This document shows, piece after piece, positions 25,916 to 33,100 of a stretch of DNA of 64,000 nucleotides. The position numbers were made by a program, and so were the translations under genes. Where the stretch lies: positions 186,001 to 250,000 of the forward strand of contig WYBP01000014.1 in NCBI GenBank assembly GCA_011525845.1, written 5' to 3'. The DNA is from Gemmatimonadaceae bacterium (lineage in GTDB: Bacteria > Gemmatimonadota > Gemmatimonadetes > Gemmatimonadales > Gemmatimonadaceae). The first letter of the stretch is position 1, and each line of letters starts with the position of its first letter. Below the pieces are notes generated by a model that did no database searches, was not told where the DNA came from, and saw nothing but the letters and a program-made list of their open reading frames with translations.

Positions 25916-26727
25916 GCGCTCAGCTCCTCGAGGTGGACGGGCGCGAGCTGCGGCCGCTTCGGCTGGATGCCGTCGCCGGCCGACCGCCCCGTGGCGCGCC
26001 GCCAGGCCCAGGGGAGGAAGTAGCGATGTGTCCACCAGAGCTCCTCGGCCGCACGCGTGACGACGGAGGGTGGTCGCGCCGGCGGGAGGGGCTCCGCCCA
26101 CGAGCCGTCGGCGCCCGGCAGATCGAGCGCCTGCGCGAGCGCGGCGGCGATCCGCTCGTGGCCGAGCGAGTTGGCGTGCAGGCGGTCGGCACTCCAGAGG
26201 CGAGGGTCGGAGGTGAGGGGGACCTCGGCGAAGTCCACGAGGATCGCGCCGGTGCGCTCGGCCGTGAGGCGCAGCGCGTCGTTCATCGCGTCCACGCGCG
26301 GCGCGATCCGCCGCGCGAAGGGGATCACCGCCGAGAGGTCGGGAAGGGTGAAGGAGAGCACCGTCGCCCCCGACTCGCGGAGCGAGCTCCAGAGCCGCTC
26401 GACGTCGTCGCGCACGCTGGCCACGCGGAAATCGCCGCGGATCACGTCGTTCGTGCCGCTGAAGACCGTCGCGAGGTCGGGGCGCATGGCGAGTGCGCTC
26501 GGGAGCTGCTCCGTGAGCACCTGCCGCGTGCGACGGCCGCGGACGGCGAGGTTCGCGTACTGCAGGGCACCGATCGCATCGCCGTTCGTCCCGACCTGCG
26601 CGCGTGCCACGTGCGCCGCGAGTCGGTCCGCCCAGCCGCGGTAGTGGCCGCGGCCGTCGGGGTCGTCGAGGCCTTCGGTGGAGCTGTCGCCGAGGGCGAC
26701 GTAGCGCGAGAAGCGGGGTGCGGTCAC
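25912..26727 (-). CDS. SGNH/GDSL-family hydrolase
   Basis: Predicted 271 aa without an obvious signal peptide. Block I is VALGDSSTEGLD with the catalytic Ser, block III is FSGTNDVIRG, and block V is DRLHANSLGHERIA with the Asp and His. Such enzymes are esterases, lipases or carbohydrate deacetylases. It is first in a chain of three overlapping genes with the peroxidase and thioredoxin-like protein. Confidence 0.92.
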   Translation of the reverse strand: MTAPRFSRYVALGDSSTEGLDDPDGRGHYRGWADRLAAHVARAQVGTNGDAIGALQYANLAVRGRRTRQVLTEQLPSALAMRPDLATVFSGTNDVIRGDFRVASVRDDVERLWSSLRESGATVLSFTLPDLSAVIPFARRIAPRVDAMNDALRLTAERTGAILVDFAEVPLTSDPRLWSADRLHANSLGHERIAAALAQALDLPGADGSWAEPLPPARPPSVVTRAAEELWWTHRYFLPWAWRRATGRSAGDGIQPKRPQLAPVHLEELSA

Positions 26728-26782
26728 GGCCGAAAACTAACCTGCCCCGGGAGTGCGTCCGCCCCTGCGCGGATGCGCGGTC

Positions 26783-27049
26783 CTACGGGTTGCGCGCGAT
26801 CGAGTCGAGTTCCGCTTTGCGTCGCACCGCGGAGTCACTCACCGCCATCGCGTTCTTGACGCCTCCCGCGCCGGGGAGGCGCGAGGCGCCGATCGTGCTG
26901 TCCGCCGCGCGCTTCTGCTCGGCGCTGCGCGGCGGTGGTTCCTCCTTCGGGGCGCAGGCGCCCGACACGAGTGCGGCCGACGCGGTGACCAGCAAAGCCG
27001 CGATCAGCCTCACGCGCGGGCGCCGTACGTGGCCGGTGTTCTTCATCAA
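26783..27049 (-). CDS. Small putative lipoprotein
   Basis: Predicted 88 aa. A hydrophobic signal ends with VSGACAPKEE, a plausible lipobox. The mature peptide is short, charged and probably disordered (SAEQKRAADSTIG). Its start overlaps the esterase stop by four bases (ATGA), which supports its being a real gene. No family is recognised. Confidence 0.6.
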   Translation of the reverse strand: MMKNTGHVRRPRVRLIAALLVTASAALVSGACAPKEEPPPRSAEQKRAADSTIGASRLPGAGGVKNAMAVSDSAVRRKAELDSIARNP

Positions 27050-28767
27050 TACCTCCAGCTACGGATGTCCGCGCCCGCCGGCGCCGTGGTGAGGATCCGC
27101 TCCAGCGCCCAGGGAAGCACCATCTGCGGGTAGCGGAGCCGCGAGTACGCGTTCGACCTCGTGTGGTCGCCGTTCCAGCAGTGCTCGTCGCGGTCACCAT
27201 AGTCCACCACCGCGTCGGCCGGCGGATCGGCCTGCTTGAGGAACTTCTCCACCTCGTAGACCGCGTTGTTGAGGTAGTAGTTGTCCATGTCTCCCACGTA
27301 GATGCGGAGCTTCCCCTTGAGCTGGGGACCGAGGGTCCTCCAGTCGCGCTGGAGGATGTGGGAGAGGTCATAGTGCTCCTTCCAGTACGCGGCGACCTCC
27401 GGGTCGATCACGCCGGTTCGCTTGTCCCAGATCGGCTTCGGGTAGCCGTTCGCGCCCACGGGGGAGTAGACCGACTCCCAGACATCCCACTGGTCGCCCG
27501 ATCGCGAGTTGGTGCCGAGGGCGAGTTCGCGGTGGTTCGACTGCTCGAGCGTGGTGGAGATGTGGCCGAGGTAGTTGCGCTGGCCCGGCCGCGCGACGCG
27601 CTTGAAGGGCCCTTCAATGAAGTAGGCGTTCTTGTCCTTGTAGATGTCCACCACGGTGTAGTGGCGGAAGTCGATCGGGTCCGGGCAGGCGATCCAGGCG
27701 CCGTTGAAGTCCTGCGGATAGAACATCTGCACCGCCATCGCCTCCCAGCCGCCGGTGGAGCCGCCGTAGGTGAAGCGCGCCCATCCCTGGCCGAGTCCGC
27801 GGAAGTGCCGTTCGATCTCCGGCACCAGCTCGCGCATGATCGCGTCGCCGTAGGGGCCGTTGTTCGCCGAGTTCACCGCGTAGGAGTCGTCGTAGAAGGG
27901 CGTGGGGTGCTGGATCTCGATCAGGAGCATCCGAGGGAAGCCCGGTCCGGTCCAGTCCTTATAGAACTGGTGCGCGAGCTCCTGCTGGATCCGGTTGTAG
28001 CCGGCGAGGGAGAAGCGCGTCGAGTAGTCCGGCTTGAGGTCCGCGTCGGGCGGCGCCTCGCGCCAGCCGCCGAGCGAGCTCGGGAAGTGGCCGTGGTTGA
28101 TGACGAGCGGGTAGCGCGCCTGCGGGTGCGAGTCGAACCCCTCGGGGAGGAGGACCCAGGCGGCGAGGTACATGTCCGTGCCCCAGAACCTCGAGAGCAG
28201 CTCCGAACGGATCTTCACGTATTTGACGTATTTAGTCTCCTTCTGCGCAAAATCACCGACCGGCGGGATCTCCTGGTCGAGCTCGAGCCGGATGGCGCTG
28301 TTCGCCGCGACCGTGACCGTGGCCGCGCGCGAGAAGAGGTTCCCCGGCTTCTGCGTCATCTGCTGCCCCTCACCCCGGTCGGGCGGGAGCTTCACCGTGT
28401 GGCCGTCGCTGCGCGTGAAGGTCTGGTAGCGGTTGATCATCGCCTGCACGCGGTAGCGGCCGGGCTTGAGCTCGCGGAGCGACTGGAGCGGGTAGCCGAA
28501 GGCGCTCGCGTCCACCACCTGCGGCGTGCCCGGGCGCCAGCCGTCCACGTCCACGCCGAAGACCTGCGCCGTGGCCGCGTTGTCGCTCACCTGGAGGCGC
28601 GGGTCGCCGGTGGTGTCGGTGTGGAAGTAGACGAGGAGGCGGCCGTCGAGCGGGGTGCTGGAGCGGGCGGCGGGGAAGGTGACCGTGATGCGGGGTTGGG
28701 CGGTGGCGGTGGCGGCGAGTGCTGCAAGGATCGTGAGTGCACCAGCGAGTCGGGCGAAGGGCCGCAC
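27046..28767 (-). CDS. Secreted esterase-like alpha/beta hydrolase
   Basis: Predicted 573 aa. Signal peptide LAGALTILAALAATATAQ. The N-terminal ~170 residues form a beta-rich domain (VTFPAARSSTPLDGRLLVYF). The C-terminal catalytic domain has a nucleophile elbow in TYGGSTGGWEAMAVQ and a putative His in YGDRDEHCWNGDH. It resembles the putative-esterase (esterase D/enterochelin esterase) fold, although the length is unusual. Substrate is unknown. It marks the left chromosomal border of the accessory island. Confidence 0.78.
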   Translation of the reverse strand: MRPFARLAGALTILAALAATATAQPRITVTFPAARSSTPLDGRLLVYFHTDTTGDPRLQVSDNAATAQVFGVDVDGWRPGTPQVVDASAFGYPLQSLRELKPGRYRVQAMINRYQTFTRSDGHTVKLPPDRGEGQQMTQKPGNLFSRAATVTVAANSAIRLELDQEIPPVGDFAQKETKYVKYVKIRSELLSRFWGTDMYLAAWVLLPEGFDSHPQARYPLVINHGHFPSSLGGWREAPPDADLKPDYSTRFSLAGYNRIQQELAHQFYKDWTGPGFPRMLLIEIQHPTPFYDDSYAVNSANNGPYGDAIMRELVPEIERHFRGLGQGWARFTYGGSTGGWEAMAVQMFYPQDFNGAWIACPDPIDFRHYTVVDIYKDKNAYFIEGPFKRVARPGQRNYLGHISTTLEQSNHRELALGTNSRSGDQWDVWESVYSPVGANGYPKPIWDKRTGVIDPEVAAYWKEHYDLSHILQRDWRTLGPQLKGKLRIYVGDMDNYYLNNAVYEVEKFLKQADPPADAVVDYGDRDEHCWNGDHTRSNAYSRLRYPQMVLPWALERILTTAPAGADIRSWRY

Positions 28768-28894
28768 AAGAATCTCCGGAGTCAGGACTGGCGCGAAGAT
28801 ACGATGTAGCGAGCGCGGGTGCAGTCGGGTGACCGATCGCGCGGCATTCCGGATTCATCGCCCGCGCCGGACTGCGCGTTGACGAGCCGTGTGA

Positions 28895-29001
28895 CTATTC
28901 TACCAAGCTACGAGTCCATCTGGTATAACAGATACTATCTTGATGTTATTACCTGCTATAACGGATACTTCCTGCTAATTGATAGTTGGTATAATAGATA
29001 G
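28895..29001. repeat. Three 15-bp iterons at 33-bp spacing upstream of the mobile mystery genes
   Basis: Direct copies TGGTATAACAGATAC (28921), TGCTATAACGGATAC (28954) and TGGTATAATAGATAG (28987) start exactly 33 bases apart, about three helical turns. An inverted near-copy (TATTCTACCAA) lies at 28895-28905. The region is strongly AT-rich against the genome background. The third copy contains an extended -10 element, so this looks like an operator array through which the XRE protein could repress its own promoter. Confidence 0.75.
28987..28995 (+). promoter_or_regulatory. Extended -10 promoter for the mobile mystery operon
   Basis: TGGTATAAT is a perfect TGn-TATAAT extended -10 element, 29 bases before the ATG at 29024. 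No good -35 is seen, as is common for extended -10 promoters. It lies inside the third iteron, so bound repressor would block it. Confidence 0.6.
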
Positions 29002-29023
29002 TTACCTCACAGGATTTGATCGC

Positions 29024-29512
29024 ATGCCTAAGACTAACAACAAGTTGCGCTCATTGCACCTTCGACAGACGGAGCGCAAACTCGAGCCCTTCTCCGATTT
29101 GCGCGATCTCCGAGCTCCGAGTGGTGGATGGATCCGCGCCATTCGGACCGCCCTGGGAATGACCGCGACACAACTCGCTCACCGACTCGGCGTCAGTCAG
29201 GGGACCGCGACGGGCCTCGAGAGGCGAGAGTCCGAAGGGGCGGCAACGTTCGCCTCGGTCCGGCGCGCGGCCGAGGCGCTCGACTGCGAGCTCGTCTATG
29301 TACTCCTTCCCCGGAAGCGGCTCTCCGAGGCGCGCGCGATCCAAGCACGGATCGCCGCGCAACGGATCATGCGATCGGTCGATCACACCATGCGCCTAGA
29401 GGCGCAGCGGGTCGGTCCGAGCGGAACTGCAGCGACCGTGGACGAGCTGGCCGATGACCTGCTACGCAGCTGGTCTTCGCGCATCTGGGACGCCTCCCCG
29501 GAGACCCGATGA
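29024..29512 (+). CDS. Mobile mystery protein A (XRE-type regulator)
   Basis: Predicted 162 aa from the ATG at 29024 (AGGAT about nine bases before). A helix-turn-helix of XRE type is clear (WIRAIRTALGMTATQLAHRL, then VSQGTATGLERRES). The flanking regions (LRSLHLRQTERKLEPF, ALDCELVYVLLPRK) match mobile mystery protein A, always paired with a Fic partner. It overlaps the partner gene by four bases (ATGA). It probably represses the operon through the upstream iterons and may act as antitoxin. Confidence 0.9.
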   Translation: MPKTNNKLRSLHLRQTERKLEPFSDLRDLRAPSGGWIRAIRTALGMTATQLAHRLGVSQGTATGLERRESEGAATFASVRRAAEALDCELVYVLLPRKRLSEARAIQARIAAQRIMRSVDHTMRLEAQRVGPSGTAATVDELADDLLRSWSSRIWDASPETR

Positions 29513-30096
29513 GCCGTGATGGCGAAGCGCCTGAGTCCGACGGCGCGACTCCGCTGGATGAGGACGAGATGGCCGCACTCATTCCTCCGAGCGTGACTAC
29601 GCAGGGCGACCTGAACGAGTGGGAACAGGCAAACATCGCCGAGGCGTCACGTTGGCTCGGGTCGCGACGCCGGAGCATTGAGCACGTCCTGTCGGAGAAG
29701 TTCTTGCTCGACGTGCACCGCAGGATGTTCGACCAGACATGGGAGTGGGCCGGGAGCTTCAGGCGAAGCGAGAAGAACATCGGCGTGCCGTGGACCACGG
29801 TCCGGGCCACTATCCGGGAACTGCTCGCCGACACTGCGCACCAAATTGAAAGCCGGAGTACTGCGCACGACGACATCGCGGCTCGCTTCCATCACCGGCT
29901 CGTGGTGATTCATCCCTTCCCGAACGGCAATGGCCGTCACGCGCGACTGATGACGGACGAGCTGCTCAAGTGCCTCGATCGGCCGCCGTTCAGCTGGGGG
30001 TTGGGGACCAGCGACGCTCGCGAACGCTACCTGAGCGCGCTACGAGCTGCGGACAACGGGGACTTCCGGCCAATGGTGGCGTTCGTAAGGAGCTGA
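29509..30096 (+). CDS. Mobile mystery protein B (Fic-family AMP transferase)
   Basis: Predicted 195 aa. The full Fic active-site motif HPFPNGNGRHAR begins near residue 134. Fic enzymes transfer AMP or another nucleotide moiety to target hydroxyls. An N-terminal segment (TTQGDLNEWEQANI) is conserved in this family and may hold an autoinhibitory helix. With protein A it forms a toxin-antitoxin-like pair known from plasmids and genomic islands. It lies 87 bases before the defence operon on the same strand. Confidence 0.92.
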   Translation: MSRDGEAPESDGATPLDEDEMAALIPPSVTTQGDLNEWEQANIAEASRWLGSRRRSIEHVLSEKFLLDVHRRMFDQTWEWAGSFRRSEKNIGVPWTTVRATIRELLADTAHQIESRSTAHDDIAARFHHRLVVIHPFPNGNGRHARLMTDELLKCLDRPPFSWGLGTSDARERYLSALRAADNGDFRPMVAFVRS

Positions 30097-30183
30097 CGGA
30101 CGGAATCGCGGGGGCAGCTATTTCCGAAGCCTGTACCGGCGCACAGCTTAGTGGCACGCTCAAACCCCTAGCAGCGCCCACGC

Positions 30184-33100
30184 ATGGACGTCTTCGCACT
30201 TCGCGAATCCCTCATTGCGCAGTACCGCGCCTTCGCACGGTCGTTCACGACGATCCGCGCCTCGGATATCCGCGCCCAGGTGGACAAGGCTTACCAGAGC
30301 GGTCGCTTCTGGCCGGAGCCGCTCCTGCAGATCAATCCTCGATACAAGTCCGGCCGCCCGGTCTCCGAACTCGTCGCCGACGGCACGCTCGATCCGGGGA
30401 CCGCAGCGCTCTTCCCCGTTGACCTGTACCTGCACCAACTGAACGCCATCGCGATCGCGCGTTCCGAGAAGAGTTACGTCGTCACGACGGGCACCGGCTC
30501 GGGCAAGTCGCTCTGCTTCTTCATCCCGATCGTGGACGCAGTGCTCCGTAGCCGCGCCACGGACCCCACACCGCGCACGCGCGCGATCGTGATCTACCCG
30601 ATGAACGCCCTGGCCAACAGCCAGGTCGAGGAGCTCACGAAGTACCTCGGCGCGGCGGGGCCGGTCACGTTCGCACGATACACGGGCCAGGAGAGCGCCG
30701 AGGAGCGCGACAGGATCCGGCGCCACCCTCCAGACATCCTGCTCACGAACTTCATGATGCTCGAACTGCTGATGACCCGGCAGGCGGAGCTCGACCAAGC
30801 CGTGGTTCGCAATTGTGAAGGATTGCGCTTCCTCGTGCTCGACGAGTTGCACACTTATCGCGGGCGTCAAGGATCAGATGTTGCGATGCTCGTGCGACGC
30901 GTACGGGAAAGACTCGGGGGCCCGAAGCTCCAGTGCATCGGCACCTCCGCTACGATGTCGAGCGGAGATGGCTTCGAAGATCGCACCCGCAAAGTCGCGG
31001 AGGTGGCATCCCGCATCTTCGCCACCACTATCTCCCCCCTTGAGGTCGTCAGCGAGGACCTCGAGCGGACGACAGATCCGTCGCAGACCGCCGAGACCGT
31101 GAAGGATCGACTTGGTGCGGCCGTCGACGACAAGATTCCGGAAGGTTCGACGAACGCGGAATTGCGCGCACACCCACTCGCCATTTGGGTCGAGACGCGG
31201 CTCGGGCTCGACCGTCCGGACAACACCAAATGGGTGCGTGCTCGACCGCTCTCGATCGGCGAGGCTGCGGAAGCCCTTTCGGCGCACTCGGGCCGAGCAC
31301 AGGAGCGTTGCGCGACGGCGCTCCGCGCGTTCCTCCTGCTCGCCTCAACCCCCGAGCGGGACCGGCCTGGCGCCCGCGGCACCGGCGATCGACCGCTCTT
31401 CGCGTTCAAGCTGCATCAGTTCCTGAGCGGTGCCGGCGTTGCCTACGCCACGCTGGACGGGCCCGGGAAGAGACGCGTCGTTCTCGACGGCCAGCAGTAC
31501 CTACCGGGCGACGAGACCCGCCGCCTCTATCACACGGTCTTCTGCCGGGACTGCGGTCAGGAGTATCACCCGGTCCGGTTGCGCCGCGACAGCGGAGACT
31601 CCCTGCTCCTGCCGCGCGACATCGACGATATGCCGGCCCGTCGCGAGGACGCGGATTCAGAGGATGACGACGCCGCCGTCGATTCGGTGAGGGAGCGCCT
31701 CGGCTTTCTCACACCGGCGTCGGTCGGGGAGTCGGAGACTCCTCTGAGCTTCCAGGGACGCCTCGAGGACTATCCAGAGACATGGCTCGAGTTCACGCGC
31801 GCGGGAGTGCTGCGGCTGAAGAAGGGCTACCGTGCACTGGAGGTCGAGCGTCTGGAGATCCGGACCGACGGCACGGTAAGCGCGGGCGCTACACCCTTCT
31901 GGTTCCTGCCGGGAAAGTTCCGCTACTGCGTCCGTTGCTCGACCACGCACGGCGCACGGGGAAAGGACATCAACAGGTTGGCGAGCCTCTCGGCGGAAGG
32001 GCGTAGCTCGGCGACCACGATCGTGGTCTCGAGCACGCTGCGCTGGATGCACGAACAGCAGATGCCGGCCGACCCGCAGGCGCGGAAGCTTCTGAGCTTC
32101 ACGGACAACCGCCAGGACGCTGCACTGCAAGCCGGCCACTTCAACGACTTCACCTTCGTCTCGATCCTTCGCGCCGCGATGTACAGGGCGCTCCGGGACG
32201 CCGGCCCCTCTGGACTGCAGGACGCGCAACTGGGAGCGGCGATCGTCGCGGCACTCGGGTTCGACCGGGTGCTGCGCCCTGGTGAACGGCCTGAGTCGAC
32301 CCACCAGCGGGAGTGGCTCGACGACCCCGCGGTCGGCCCCTCAGACCTGCAGACGGCGCGGGAGACGCTGCGCTCGGTGCTCGCCTACCGGGCATGGTTC
32401 GATCAGCGACGCGGGTGGCGCTACACGAACCCGAATCTTGAGGAGCTCGGCCTCCTCCGGGTGAACTATCGCGACCTGAAGCGCTTTGCGGCTGAGCAGG
32501 CGCGGTTCGCCAGTGCACCGCCACTCCTGCGCGGCGCTTCCCCGGCGACGAGGGAGCGCGTATTCACGCTCGTGTTCGACCACCTCCGCAAGGGTCTGGC
32601 GATCGATGCCGCCGCGCTCGATCGCGATCGGCTCGCTCCGCTGCGCGAGACGTCGCAGAAGCTGCTGCGTGCGCCGTGGGGATTCGCACGCGGCGACGAG
32701 GCGCTTCCCTCCTGTCGCTGGCTCGTGATCGATCCGCCGGCCCGCCGGTCCCTGCGGCTCTCCGACGAGGAGATGCTGCTGCGGGGAGGCTTGCAGACGA
32801 CGCTCGGGAAGTCGCTGCGCTCCGCAGAACTTTGGGAGAATCCGGACGCGACCACGCTGAACACGCAGGCGTACCGAGAGTTGATCGACGCCATCATTCA
32901 CGCGGCAGTTGGTGGAGAGTTCATCCGGCGGATCACGACGACACCTTTCCAATCGGTCGGCTACCAGCTGAACAGCCTGGCGGTCTCGTTCGTGGAGGGC
33001 GCGCCGAGCGAAGGTGACCGGCGTGCCAATCCGTACTTTACCGAGTTGTATCAGGCATTGAGCGGTCTACTCGCGGCTCCCGGGCACCCGCTCTTCGAAC

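Noticed and set aside
28895-29001. CRISPR array
   Set aside because: Only three 15-bp units with dissimilar 18-bp intervals, in a promoter; no cas genes nearby.
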